Assembly (NCBI RefSeq): GCF_006175995.1
Contig: NZ_VDMB01000005.1
Coordinates: 97,296-161,295 of the forward strand
Length of the DNA: 64,000 nt
Source of the DNA: Desulfobotulus mexicanus
GTDB lineage: Bacteria > Desulfobacterota > Desulfobacteria > Desulfobacterales > ASO4-4
Direction: 5' to 3'
The notes beneath the pieces are model-generated. The model saw only the letters and a program-made list of their open reading frames with translations, was not told the origin of the DNA and did no database searches. A program made the translations under genes and the position numbers. Below are positions 24,783-33,992 of this stretch, one piece after another; position 1 is the stretch's first letter; every line of letters starts with the position of its first letter.

Positions 24783-25130
24783 ATGGAAATTATTATTGGA
24801 AAAATTGCAGAAAGCAGTTCTGCCGGTCATAGGGGGCATCCACGGTATCAGCAGGGAGACGTACCTGTAAAAGTACTCAAGGTCCGTCCGGCAAGATCCA
24901 GAAGAAATGCCCTGCTTGAAGGGAAGGATCGCAGGGATGAGAATGTGGAGACAGATCCCATGAGGGGAAAAGTTCTGGTTCTTATGGTTCCTGACGGCAG
25001 CCGTTTACCCGTGGATCTGGAAACGGGAGATTATCAGCTCAGGCTCCGGATTATTTCTGACAAAACTGGAGAAACACCAAAGATCAATACAGGGAATAAA
25101 GAGGATGTCGGCCTGAACATCAGGGCTTAG
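24783..25130 (+). CDS. small hypothetical protein
   Basis: 115 residues with a clear AAGGAGG 7 nt before ATG. It is soluble and basic in the first half (GHRGHPRYQQGDVPVKVLKVRPARSRRNALLEGKDRRD), with a beta-rich centre (KVLVLMVPDGSRLPVDLETGDYQLRLRII) and a polar tail. There is no signal peptide, membrane segment or cysteine motif, and no family is recognised. It is 63 bp upstream of the GIDE/LemA membrane protein on the same strand and may be co-transcribed. Confidence 0.6.
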   Translation: MEIIIGKIAESSSAGHRGHPRYQQGDVPVKVLKVRPARSRRNALLEGKDRRDENVETDPMRGKVLVLMVPDGSRLPVDLETGDYQLRLRIISDKTGETPKINTGNKEDVGLNIRA

Positions 25131-25193
25131 GGAGAAAAGAGAAGCAAGTTTCATATCAATAATAATCTTTTTTTAAGGAAGGCTTTTTCCCCT

Positions 25194-27431
25194 ATGAAAA
25201 AAAACACAGGAAATCCGTCGTCAATCTCGGTTTTTTTTAAGTTTATACTGAAAATTTCCGGTGCAGCCATCTGTTTTGCTGTGGCTTTTTTTCTTTTTCA
25301 ATGGGGTTTTGGCCAGATGCGGGAGGCAAGGCAGATCGACCGCTTTCCCATGACACCCGTAGAAGCACTGGCAGACGGGCCCTATGCCATTCAGGGCAGA
25401 GTGCTTGCCGATAATCATCTGATAAAGGCCCCATATTCCGGCAGCGAGGTGGTTTATGTCCGGTATCGCCTTGAGGAAGAATACAAGGACAGTGATGATA
25501 AAACCAGAATCCGGGTGCTTGAAAGCGGAGAGCGGGGGACGGATTTTTTCCTTGGTGATGAAACCGGGCAGGTGAAGATAGACTGGAATAACCGGCCGGG
25601 CAGCATGGTTTTTTCCCTTTCCATGAGCATGAACAGAAAGGATGGGAAACTTACTTACAAGGAATGGGCCATCAGAGAAGGGCAGACTTTAAGTCTTCTT
25701 GGGGAATACGCAGGGGATAAAAACAGCTTCCACTTTTCCATGAAGCAGTCCGGCATACCGCCCATTTTAACGGACAGCTCCCTGCAGGCCGAAGGTGGAC
25801 AGAATCTTTTGCTGGCCTCCATTCTTACCTCCCTTGCCTCGGGGCTTGTGGCCCTTGCCATTGCCCTTTTGCTTTCTGCTTTGCATGTACACCGTTTCTG
25901 GGTCTTTGTTTTTTTTATGTCTCTTGGTGTTGTGTCCATACTCACCTCCATGGGAATGAATCAGTTGAAACGGGACTGGAGTGAGGCTGCCGCCCTCTAT
26001 CAGATGCGTTACAGGGTTGTGGAAAAAGCCCCAGACCCAGCGTCCCGCACAGACCTTTATGCCATGCGTCTTCTCATGGAAAAAAACAGCATGCAGTGGC
26101 CGGACAGAGGGCTTTTCCTTGCCATGGCAGATACCATGTTTCCCATGCCCGTGGGCCTGCTTCCCGAAGAGAAGAAAAGGGCCGAAACTCTTGTGGAAGC
26201 CACGGACAGCAGTTATCTCCATTCCTTCTGGCTGGTTTCAGGCTTAACCTTTCTGGGAATTGTTCTGGGTGGTATCTTTTTTTTCACAAGCTTTAAAGCC
26301 ATACGCAGAAAGCGTCTGATAGAGCATATTCCTACGGCTAAAACCAAAGGTCTCAGCTACGGTCTTGCCGAGCTTAAAGGTCTGATCCGGACGGATGAAG
26401 AGCTTCCCTGCATACAAAGTCATCTGAAAAAAATGGATTGCGTGGCCTGGAGTTACAGCATTGAAGAAAAAAGAAAGGACAGCGACAATAAAAGCAGATG
26501 GGAAACCATTGCCAGCGGCAGTGACTGTACGGATTTCTGGCTGGAGGATGAAGAAGGACGGGTAAAAATTCAGCTAAAGGATGCAGAACTGGAGTTTCCT
26601 GAAAACACTACATGGCATGAGGGAAATCGACGCTACAGGGAAAGCTGGATGCCAGCGGAGACTTCCGTATATTGCATTGGTTTTGCCGGTCTGGATGAAA
26701 AATGCAGTGACAGCCTTGCCCTGCAGAAGGGTGACAGCAGTAATTTCTTTTTCATTACCCACAGAAAGGAAGAGGCCCTTCTTCTTTCCATGTCTTCACG
26801 GAGCTTTCTTCTTTCATCCTTCGGCCTTGGTTCAGTTCTCTTTGCATGCACAATTCTCTGGGCCGGACTGGGCTGGCTGACGCCGGGAGCCCTTTTTAAA
26901 ATTTCCCTCTCCGTTCCCTTAACGCTTCTTGTCTACACCATTATCCTGCATTACAATGACCTTGTTTTTCTGAAAAACCGTGTCAGAAAAACCTGGAGCG
27001 ACATAGACACCATTCTGCAGAAGCGTTTTGATCTCTGGCCCCAGCTCCAGAGCATTGTTCAGGCAAGCCTGCAGCATGAAAGGGAGCTTCTAACTGCGGT
27101 TTCCTCCCTGCGAACCCGGACGGCCCCGGAAGAAGGCGATCCGGACAGCGCAGACCGTATCATCAGGGAAGAACAGGTAGTTACCCGGCAGTTCCTTGCC
27201 CGTGTGGAAGCATATCCTGAGCTGAAAACACAGGCGCTGGTGCAGCAGTTCAGCGAGGAAATCCGAAAAACAGAGAATTATCTTGCCCTGCTGCGTCAGG
27301 GATACTCGGACAGTGTGGAAATTTACAATATCCGTATCCAGTCTTTTCCGGACCTTTTTCTGGCAAAGGCTTCCGGTTTTAAACCGGAAAAACCTTTTCA
27401 GGCAATCTCCGGTCAACCTGAAAAAATATGA
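25194..27431 (+). CDS. membrane protein with two GIDE-like domains and a LemA-like C-terminus
   Basis: 745 residues. After a first membrane helix (about 14-36) comes a GIDE-like domain (GPYAIQGRVLADNHLIKAPYSGSEVVYVRYRLEEEYKDSDDKTR...FFLGDETGQVKID). Membrane helices follow near 205-250 and 340-365. A second, similar domain then appears (LAELKGLIRTDEELPCIQSHLKKMDCVAWSYSIEEKRKDSDNKSRWE...FWLEDEEGRVKIQ). After two more helices a LemA-type helical domain begins at NDLVFLKNRVRKTWSDIDTILQKRFDLWPQL. GIDE-LemA pairings are known, but the doubled domain is unusual. Role unknown; envelope stress or membrane quality control is a guess. purT follows after 9 bp. Confidence 0.75.
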   Translation: MKKNTGNPSSISVFFKFILKISGAAICFAVAFFLFQWGFGQMREARQIDRFPMTPVEALADGPYAIQGRVLADNHLIKAPYSGSEVVYVRYRLEEEYKDSDDKTRIRVLESGERGTDFFLGDETGQVKIDWNNRPGSMVFSLSMSMNRKDGKLTYKEWAIREGQTLSLLGEYAGDKNSFHFSMKQSGIPPILTDSSLQAEGGQNLLLASILTSLASGLVALAIALLLSALHVHRFWVFVFFMSLGVVSILTSMGMNQLKRDWSEAAALYQMRYRVVEKAPDPASRTDLYAMRLLMEKNSMQWPDRGLFLAMADTMFPMPVGLLPEEKKRAETLVEATDSSYLHSFWLVSGLTFLGIVLGGIFFFTSFKAIRRKRLIEHIPTAKTKGLSYGLAELKGLIRTDEELPCIQSHLKKMDCVAWSYSIEEKRKDSDNKSRWETIASGSDCTDFWLEDEEGRVKIQLKDAELEFPENTTWHEGNRRYRESWMPAETSVYCIGFAGLDEKCSDSLALQKGDSSNFFFITHRKEEALLLSMSSRSFLLSSFGLGSVLFACTILWAGLGWLTPGALFKISLSVPLTLLVYTIILHYNDLVFLKNRVRKTWSDIDTILQKRFDLWPQLQSIVQASLQHERELLTAVSSLRTRTAPEEGDPDSADRIIREEQVVTRQFLARVEAYPELKTQALVQQFSEEIRKTENYLALLRQGYSDSVEIYNIRIQSFPDLFLAKASGFKPEKPFQAISGQPEKI

Positions 27432-27440
27432 AGGAATCCT

Positions 27441-28601
27441 ATGTTATTCACAAGCCCTTTAAAAAGTAACAGCATCAGAATCATGCTCCTTGGCAGCGGC
27501 GAGCTTGGCAAGGAAGTGGTAATAGAGGCAGCACGCCTTGGCATTGAAACCATCGCCGTGGACAGCTACCCCAATGCTCCGGCCCATCTCGTGGCCAATG
27601 CCGCCCATGTGGTGAATATGAAAGACAGGGATGCCCTTCTGGAAATCATCCGTCGGGAGAAGCCCACCTTTATTCTTCCGGAAATTGAAGCCTTGAGCAT
27701 TGAAGCCCTTGAAGATGCGGAAAAAGAAGGGTTTCATGTCATTCCCAATGCCGAAGCCGTGAAAAAAACCATGAACCGGAAGAATATCCGGGAATTTGCA
27801 GCAAAGGAACTGGGGCTTCTTACCAGCGCCTACCGCTTTGTGAAAAGCTTTGGGGAACTGCAGGCAGCAGTCGGAGAAATCGGTATCCCCTGCGTGGTCA
27901 AACCCGTCATGAGCTCTTCCGGCCACGGGCAGAGTATCATCCGGTCCGAAGCGGAACTGGTCCGGGCATGGGAACATGCAAAAGAGGCCAGGGGAGATGC
28001 CAGCGAGCTGATTGTGGAAGAATTCATTCCCTTTGATTATGAAATCACCCTTCTTACGGCACGCACGGAAAAGGAGACGGTTTTTTGTGAACCCATCGGG
28101 CACCATCAGGAAGACGGGGACTATGTTCTCAGCTGGCAGCCCATGGATATGCCGGGAAATGTTCTTGAAAAAGCCCGGATGATGGCAAGAACCATCACAG
28201 ACGGACTTGGAGGTCGGGGCATTTTTGGCGTGGAATGCTTTATAAAAGGCGAGGACGTTTATTTCAGTGAAGTGAGTCCCCGTCCCCATGATACGGGTAT
28301 GGTCACCCTGATTACCCAGAGCCAGAGCGAGTTCGCCCTGCACGTAAGGGCCGTTTTAGGTTTGCCCCTTGATTTTGTTTTTTACGGTCCGGGAGCAAGT
28401 GCGGCATTCAAAAGCAGCAGCGAGGCTTCTGTGCCTGTGCTGGATGTACCGGATGGGGCTTTTGACAAAAATGCCTTTATCCGTATCTTCGGCAAGCCCG
28501 TCAGCCATGTGGGTCGTCGCATGGCCGTGGCTCTGGTTTTTGATGAGGTGGAAAAGGCTAAAACAAAAGCACAGGAAATAGCCGTTTCAATAAAAGGATA
28601 A
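27441..28601 (+). CDS. purT: formate-dependent phosphoribosylglycinamide formyltransferase
   Basis: 386 residues. It makes formyl-GAR from GAR, formate and ATP, the third step of purine synthesis, without folate. The start [21 protein letters not shown], the motif [21 protein letters not shown], the ATP-grasp stretch [14 protein letters not shown] and [28 protein letters not shown] are PurT signatures. AAGGA 5 nt before ATG. Formate use fits an anaerobe with formate or hydrogen metabolism. It is followed by the [FeFe] hydrogenase gene on the same strand (58 bp). Confidence 0.96.
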   Translation: MLFTSPLKSNSIRIMLLGSGELGKEVVIEAARLGIETIAVDSYPNAPAHLVANAAHVVNMKDRDALLEIIRREKPTFILPEIEALSIEALEDAEKEGFHVIPNAEAVKKTMNRKNIREFAAKELGLLTSAYRFVKSFGELQAAVGEIGIPCVVKPVMSSSGHGQSIIRSEAELVRAWEHAKEARGDASELIVEEFIPFDYEITLLTARTEKETVFCEPIGHHQEDGDYVLSWQPMDMPGNVLEKARMMARTITDGLGGRGIFGVECFIKGEDVYFSEVSPRPHDTGMVTLITQSQSEFALHVRAVLGLPLDFVFYGPGASAAFKSSSEASVPVLDVPDGAFDKNAFIRIFGKPVSHVGRRMAVALVFDEVEKAKTKAQEIAVSIKG

Positions 28602-28659
28602 AAATAAGGTTCCCGGGAAATGGTGCATGACCGGAAACAGAACCGGAGGAAATCAGACA

Positions 28660-30105
28660 GTGCTCAACATCAATAACAAGGCCACAGAGATCAAGCGTGA
28701 AATCCTGATTCATATAGCCAGGTATCAGCTTGAGGGTATATTGGAAAAAAAACTGTACGCCCTCCCCAGAAAAATGCTTCCCCTGCATGGTACACCCTTT
28801 CGCTGCTGCGTTCACCATGACAGGGAAATACTCAGTCAGCGTATCATTGCACGGCTGGGTCACAGCATAGAAGACTATGATGAGGAAAAGCAGCTTTCCG
28901 ATTATGCTGCGGAAGCCCTGAAAAGGGAAAAACCAACGGGACCCATGCTCACGGTCATTGATGAGGCCTGTAATGCCTGTATCCGTGCCTGTTATATGGT
29001 TACCAGTGCCTGTCAGGCCTGTATCGCCCGACCCTGCATGACCAACTGCCCTAAAAAAAGTATCCATATCCAGAAAGGCCGTGCCCTGATTGACGATGCC
29101 CAATGCATCAACTGCGGTATCTGTCAGAAAAACTGCCCCTTCCATGCCATCATTAAAATCCCCGTTCCCTGTGAGGAAGCCTGCCCGGTAAATGCCATCA
29201 CCAAGGATGAAGACGGCAAGGAAACCATTGATTACAATAAATGTATTTTCTGCGGTGCATGTATAAGGAGCTGTCCCTTTGGTGCCATGGTGGACAAGGG
29301 ACAGCTTGTGGATGTGATCCGGCATATAATAGAAGGTAAAAAAGTGGTGGCCCTTTATGCTCCTGCCATTGCCGCCCAGTTCCGTGCTGCTCCGGGGCAG
29401 CTGGATGCGGCCTTCATCCGGGCCGGATTTCATCAGACCTTTGAGGTTGCCCTTGGTGCGGACATAACGGCAGCAAAGGAAGCCCTTGAGTTTGAAGAAA
29501 GAATGGAACAGGGAGACATCCTGATGACTACTTCCTGCTGCCCGGCCTATGTACGCGCCATTGAAATCTATGTGCCGGAACTCCTGCCCTTCATCTCGGA
29601 AACCCGGTCTCCCATGCATTATTCAGCAGAACGGGTGAAAGAGGCGTTCCCGGACTGCATCAGCGTATTTGTCGGCCCCTGCCTTGCCAAACGTAAGGAG
29701 GGTTTTGATGATCCCAATGTGGATTATGTGCTTTCCGCCGAGGAAATCGGTGCTCTGTTTGTCGCCAGAGAAATCGATGTTGCCGCATGTGAGCCTGTCC
29801 TTTCCCAGAATCAGCCCACCAGCAGTGCGAGATACTTTGCCCGTTCCGGCGGTGTTGCCCAGGCCGTTCAAAGCAGGCTTACACACCCGGAAAAACTGAA
29901 AGTAAGGGTGATAAACGGCCTGGACAAGGCTGGCATGAAAGCCCTCAAATCCTATGGCAGAGCTGCATCGGAGAACAAAGAGGCAGATGCCAACCTTGTG
30001 GAGGTAATGGCATGTGCCGGGGGATGCATCAATGGCCCTCTGGTGCTGACTAATCCCAAGACCGCAGGAAGTCAGCTTCAGAAATATGCGGAAAGCAGCT
30101 CCTAA
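28660..30105 (+). CDS. [FeFe] hydrogenase, group B-like
   Basis: 481 residues from GTG 28660 (GGAGGA 9 nt upstream; ATG 28627 lacks a good site). The N-terminal half has many Fe-S cysteines (CNACIRACYMVTSACQACIARPCMTNCP, CINCGICQKNCPF, CEEACPVNAI, CIFCGACIRSCPFG). The H-cluster domain follows with L1 TSCCPAYVR, L2 GPCLAKRKE and L3 EVMACAGGCINGP, which are group B variants of the canonical motifs; all four H-cluster Cys and the L2 Lys are present. It should interconvert protons and H2 with ferredoxin, or sense H2. No HydEFG maturases are in the window. The pirin gene follows after 21 bp. Confidence 0.88.
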   Translation: MLNINNKATEIKREILIHIARYQLEGILEKKLYALPRKMLPLHGTPFRCCVHHDREILSQRIIARLGHSIEDYDEEKQLSDYAAEALKREKPTGPMLTVIDEACNACIRACYMVTSACQACIARPCMTNCPKKSIHIQKGRALIDDAQCINCGICQKNCPFHAIIKIPVPCEEACPVNAITKDEDGKETIDYNKCIFCGACIRSCPFGAMVDKGQLVDVIRHIIEGKKVVALYAPAIAAQFRAAPGQLDAAFIRAGFHQTFEVALGADITAAKEALEFEERMEQGDILMTTSCCPAYVRAIEIYVPELLPFISETRSPMHYSAERVKEAFPDCISVFVGPCLAKRKEGFDDPNVDYVLSAEEIGALFVAREIDVAACEPVLSQNQPTSSARYFARSGGVAQAVQSRLTHPEKLKVRVINGLDKAGMKALKSYGRAASENKEADANLVEVMACAGGCINGPLVLTNPKTAGSQLQKYAESSS

Positions 30106-30126
30106 GCCTTAAGAAAGGAAGCAGGC

Positions 30127-30975
30127 ATGGAAACATATCGCAGGATTAAAGAAGTGGTAAAAGGAGAAGAAACCAGAGACGGTGCAGGAGTGCGACTGGT
30201 GAGGCTTTTCAACTGCCGCACGGCGGAACTCTTTGATCCCTTTCTCATGATGGACGCCTTTGATAACAAAAGGCCTGAAGATTACATCAAAGGATTTCCC
30301 TGGCACCCGCACCGGGGTATAGAAACCATCACCTACCTTATAGAAGGCAAGGTGGATCATGGTGACAGCCTTGGGAATAAAGGCCGCATTCTGGATGGGG
30401 ACTGCCAGTGGATGACCGCAGGCAGCGGTATCATTCATCAGGAAATGCCCCAGCCGCCGGGCAGGATGCTGGGTGTACAGATCTGGCTGAATCTGCCGGC
30501 AGACAAAAAAATGGCTCCACCTGCCTATGGCGATATCCGTTCAGATGCAATTCCCCTCATCCGGGAAGAGGGATGTGAAATCCGTCTGATAGCAGGCAGA
30601 TACCGGGGTGTTCAGGGTGCTTTTGAAGGCCGGTATATTAAGCCCCTTTTTATGGATGTCAGCCTTGCGCCTCATGCTCTCTGGGAACTCCCGACGAATG
30701 CCGGGGACACTCTGTATACTTACATCTTTTACGGAGAAGGCCGCTTTGATCCTGAGCATCCGCCCATGGGTGAAAAAAATGTTCTGCTGTTTGGTTCCGG
30801 CAGCAGAATACGCGTGGAGGCCGGGGATGCGTCTTTGCGTTTCATCCTCCTGTCCGCTCCTCCGCTTAATGAACCCCTTGCCTGCGGAGGTCCCATTGTT
30901 ATGAATACAAGAGAAGAAGTGGAGCTGGCATACAAAGAGCTGGATGACGGCACCTTCATCACCCCTAAGCATTAA
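30127..30975 (+). CDS. pirin family protein
   Basis: 282 residues, bicupin fold. The N-terminal cupin has the pirin metal ligands in FPWHPHRGIETITYLIEGKVDHGDSLGNKG and MTAGSGIIHQEMP (His, His, His, Glu pattern). The C-terminal half carries GEGRFDPEH...VLLFGSG and the family end LNEPLACGGPIVMNTREEVELAYKELDDGTF. Pirins are iron proteins; some are quercetinases or redox-dependent regulators. AAAGGAAG precedes ATG. Probably last gene of the purT-hydrogenase-pirin run; a weak CCTCCATG...CATGGGGG hairpin follows at about 31013. Confidence 0.92.
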   Translation: METYRRIKEVVKGEETRDGAGVRLVRLFNCRTAELFDPFLMMDAFDNKRPEDYIKGFPWHPHRGIETITYLIEGKVDHGDSLGNKGRILDGDCQWMTAGSGIIHQEMPQPPGRMLGVQIWLNLPADKKMAPPAYGDIRSDAIPLIREEGCEIRLIAGRYRGVQGAFEGRYIKPLFMDVSLAPHALWELPTNAGDTLYTYIFYGEGRFDPEHPPMGEKNVLLFGSGSRIRVEAGDASLRFILLSAPPLNEPLACGGPIVMNTREEVELAYKELDDGTFITPKH

Positions 30976-31045
30976 TTCCTCTTTGCATTACCAAAATTCC
31001 ATAGGCAGGGTTCCTCCATGTAAAGAAAAGCATGGGGGCGTTGTT

Positions 31046-32125
31046 TTAGAAACTGCCCGCCATATCCGACAGGGCCACGCTGATATCAAGGGCAAAACCC
31101 AGCCCTTCAAATTTGTGGGTGAGTTCCTTGAAGGTATTGATTCCTACCACCTCTCCCTTTTGGGTGATGAGGGGACCGCCGGAATTACCGGGATATATTT
31201 TGGCATTGGTCTTGACCCATACCCCTTCCATGCCGGAGAGAATTCCGTTCACAACGGAGTGGTTGAGTCCTGCCGGGTTGCCAATGGCATAGAGGGGTGC
31301 GCCCCTGGGAAGGAGTCTCGGGTTGGCTGTTTCCATTTTGGGTGTGCGGGAGTATCCTCTCAGATGAAGAAGGGCCAGATCGTGCTGCTCACTGATTTTG
31401 ATAATGGATGCCTGTAAGGATGATCCGTCCGCAAGTCCGATACGGACCTGTCTCTGAGTCCCGGCCAGATTGTTCTGCCATTCAAAATCCCTCCGGTGTT
31501 TGTCCAGCTCGTCCTTTGCCTGCCGGTATTCCTGCCTTATACCCCTGAGGTAGCTTTCCCGCTCCCGGATATTGCGCTGTTCATCCTGAAGATTTTTTCT
31601 GGCCCTTTCCTGCTGGCTGGAATGCATTTCTGGAATCCTCAACCCGTAGTCATCGGCTCTTTTTCGTGCATCCTCAAGGCGCTGTTCTTCCTGCCGGATC
31701 TGTTCTCCATAGGTGCGAAGCTTCTGTTCCGTCTTTCTGTAGTGTTCTCTCTGTTTTTGTGCTTCAGCTTTGTCCTGTTGCAGCACATGGCGGTTGGTGA
31801 GGATATGGCCCCTTTCACTGATAAAAAAACCCGTACCTATGCCAAGAACGGATTCCACGCGGACAGTTGCCATGGCAGCCTGTTCCACAGCAGTCCTGGG
31901 GTTTAGTTTTTTTTCAAGGATTTCAATAAGATCACTTCCCCTGGGGTGGGAGTTGCCCTGGCTAGCTATTTCCTTGTACTCTGCACCGGGAACCTTCATG
32001 GGATTGTCCGTAAAATGTATGACCCCTTTTTCGTCGGTGAACTGATAAATTTCCGATGCAGAAACCATTGATGAACAAAGGAGGACAGCAAGGACAAAAA
32101 ACAATATGGTCTTGAAATTACTCAT
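31046..32125 (-). CDS. DUF4124 trypsin-like protease with coiled-coil insertion
   Basis: 359 residues. A signal peptide (1-24) is followed by DUF4124 (IYQFTDEKGVIHFTDNP). A chymotrypsin-fold protease then has His113 (LTNRHVL), Asp249 (EQHDLALL) and Ser315 (GNSGGPL), so it should be active. Between His and Asp lies about 100 residues of charged, Gln/Arg/Glu-rich heptad sequence (116-216), a predicted coiled coil placed inside the catalytic domain. There is no PDZ domain. It is probably periplasmic. AAGGATG precedes ATG. The gene converges on pirin. The insertion could act as a sensor or oligomer arm; that is inference. Confidence 0.85.
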   Translation of the reverse strand: MSNFKTILFFVLAVLLCSSMVSASEIYQFTDEKGVIHFTDNPMKVPGAEYKEIASQGNSHPRGSDLIEILEKKLNPRTAVEQAAMATVRVESVLGIGTGFFISERGHILTNRHVLQQDKAEAQKQREHYRKTEQKLRTYGEQIRQEEQRLEDARKRADDYGLRIPEMHSSQQERARKNLQDEQRNIRERESYLRGIRQEYRQAKDELDKHRRDFEWQNNLAGTQRQVRIGLADGSSLQASIIKISEQHDLALLHLRGYSRTPKMETANPRLLPRGAPLYAIGNPAGLNHSVVNGILSGMEGVWVKTNAKIYPGNSGGPLITQKGEVVGINTFKELTHKFEGLGFALDISVALSDMAGSF

Positions 32126-32489
32126 CTTGCATCCTTGTTATAATAGGGTGGGCTGGATTTTGATACTTGAGGCAGGCATGCTCTGCAACTTTATTAGAGC
32201 ATGCTTCGGGGGGATGGGTCCATAAAAAAAGGTCTGTGGGATAGTTTGCGAGTCATCCCGCAGGCGGGGACAGGCTGAAAGGAGACTGGTCAGCGGATGA
32301 AGATCTGTCGGCTGACCTGAAATTCCGGACTCAAAGCGGCTGTTGAACGCTATGAAAGCAAGGCATAATGATCAAAACGGTTCTTCTGGATAAATCCCTG
32401 CACAACCGGAACCGATTTGACTGCGGCATTGATCCTTTGAATAATTATCTGAAAAATATTGCAGAAAAAGAACTTTGCCCTGTCTCATA
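32126..32489. other. intergenic region with hairpin and GNAT remnant
   Basis: Upstream of the DUF4124 protease. A perfect 9-bp inverted repeat GCATGCTCT / AGAGCATGC stands at 32176-32204 without a T-tract. From 32368 the sequence encodes the broken start of a GNAT toxin. Nothing else is recognised. Confidence 0.45.
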
Positions 32490-32514
32490 TCAGTTTACAA
32501 TCCATATGGCCTGA
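32368..32514 (+). pseudogene. GNAT-family toxin (TacT-like) N-terminal remnant
   Basis: ATG 32368 opens 48 codons. The first about 33 read IKTVLLDKSLHNRNRFDCGI followed by DPLNNYLKNIAEK, the usual opening of GNAT toxins of DUF1778/TacA-TacT modules (F.CG...LN.YL). The rest of the acetyltransferase is absent, and the frame runs into the usp gene on the other strand and stops. No DUF1778 antitoxin remains. It is a relic of a lost toxin-antitoxin locus. Confidence 0.65.
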
Positions 32515-33431
32515 TCTCTGGCCATTTCCACAAGTTTTTCCCCTACCCTTCCCATCAGAAAATCCTGTATTCTGGAGACTCCCCTGCGTCCAACGAAGAT
32601 TGTTCCCCAGCCTTCCTTTTCAGCCATATCCAGAAGTCCGAGGGAACGGTTCATATAGCCTGTGATAATAAGGCTTTCCATGTTTGTTTTTTCCACGGAA
32701 TGCTCTTTAAGAATCTGAAGGGCTTTTTCCATGGCAGGTTCTATTTTCATCCGCCGGTTTTTTTCCTGATCATCTATGGTCTGCCTGACAGTCACAGTGC
32801 CCGGATTCTGAAATTCACCATTAAAAAGATTGAAAGAGCGGGCAATGTGAAGAATGTGGAACTGTTTATCTGTACCGGCAAAAAGGGATGCAGAAAATCG
32901 AAGACAGCTTCTGGAATCCCTGGAATCATCAAAGCCGATGAGAATATGATTTGTTTCCGCATTTTCGCCAACGATGACGAGGGGAATATGCAGGATGCGG
33001 GATACAAGCTTCCGGGCAACATTGCCGATGGGCAGGCGGGCAAGGTTGGAGCATCCCTTGCGCCCCGCAAAAACAGCTGCATATCCGTCCATGCTTTCGG
33101 AAATAATATCCCGTGTAATACCGGTATTTCGCCGGTACATTTTAATGTTAACGCATTTTCGGGGGAATCCCGCTTCCACTAATATGCTGCGTGCCGTCTC
33201 AAGGACACTGGCAAAGCATTTATGCTGTCTTGTAGCCCATTCAACCATCTCTTCTTTGTGTATGCGATTTTCAGGGTCCGGGTAGATATCCCAAAAGGAT
33301 TCCGGCATATCCAGCTCAACAAGAAAAAGGACTATTTCTGACCGGTCTTTGGGCAGCATGGCTGCGGCATAATGGACGACGGCCATGGATGCCGTTGAGC
33401 CATCAAGGGCAATCAGATACTTTAGATCCAT
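32490..33431 (-). CDS. tandem universal stress protein
   Basis: 313 residues with two UspA domains (about 1-155 and 160-313). Each ends in the ATP-binding glycine motif: GRKGCSNLARLPIGNVARKL and GRRGVSRIQDFLMGRVGEKL (G-2x-G-9x-G). The N-terminal strand LKYLIALDGSTAS and the second ILIGFDDSRDS are typical. Cytoplasmic, with no signal. A GGAG-rich ribosome binding site precedes ATG. USPs bind ATP or nucleotides and act in stress survival; the exact function is not predictable. The 3' end overlaps the GNAT remnant. Confidence 0.9.
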   Translation of the reverse strand: MDLKYLIALDGSTASMAVVHYAAAMLPKDRSEIVLFLVELDMPESFWDIYPDPENRIHKEEMVEWATRQHKCFASVLETARSILVEAGFPRKCVNIKMYRRNTGITRDIISESMDGYAAVFAGRKGCSNLARLPIGNVARKLVSRILHIPLVIVGENAETNHILIGFDDSRDSRSCLRFSASLFAGTDKQFHILHIARSFNLFNGEFQNPGTVTVRQTIDDQEKNRRMKIEPAMEKALQILKEHSVEKTNMESLIITGYMNRSLGLLDMAEKEGWGTIFVGRRGVSRIQDFLMGRVGEKLVEMARDQAIWIVN

Positions 33432-33992
33432 AGTTTCTCCTTCTCCGTCAGAAATGATCTCTTTTTATTAAAACTTCCCCCTTCCTCTACTTGCAGGCTG
33501 CGTGCCGTAAAGATGCTGAAAGTATTTTTTTGTAATCAGGGTTTGATAAAGCTGGTTTTTTGCTGGGATTAAAGAAGTCCGGTCTGCTTATCCGTATTGC
33601 TGAGTTAGTTGCAGGCAGGGATGTCTGGCTACTGGCCTGTTAAAAATTTTGCCAGCTTGTAAAAAGGTGGAAGCAGGAGCCAGTATGCAGCAGGAAGAAT
33701 TCCATGGATCGTCAGGGCTTATAAGGGAACTCAAGGAAGATGTTGAGTGTTATGCCTGCTGCCTCCTTTCCCGATTTTTAAGGCTCCCTTTGGCAATGGG
33801 GACCGGAGCTGATAATCACAAAAATGGTATTGCGTGGCTAGGATTTTGAACATTTTTGTATAAAAAATAAATTAATATGAATTATGGATTTCATATAAAT
33901 ACTGTCATATTAAGCATTTATATTTTTTGTGCCTTCTCTGGCATGAATTGTGATTCTATTTTATGGGGGAAAGACATTAAAAGGAGGACTCC
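33432..33992. other. intergenic region between usp and the EAL gene
   Basis: 560 bp between divergent genes. One 54-codon plus-strand frame starting at ATG 33685, with GGAG nearby, reads MQQEEFHGSSGLIRELKEDV and further; its Cys pair and hydrophobic tail match nothing I know, so I do not call it. The part from 33840 to 33960 is AT-rich and probably promoter DNA for the EAL gene. Confidence 0.35.

Noticed and set aside
33649-33849. Small plus-strand frame upstream of the EAL gene
   Set aside because: An internal ATG at 33685 has a GGAG nearby, but the protein matches nothing known and has no conserved motif. Evidence is too thin to call a gene.
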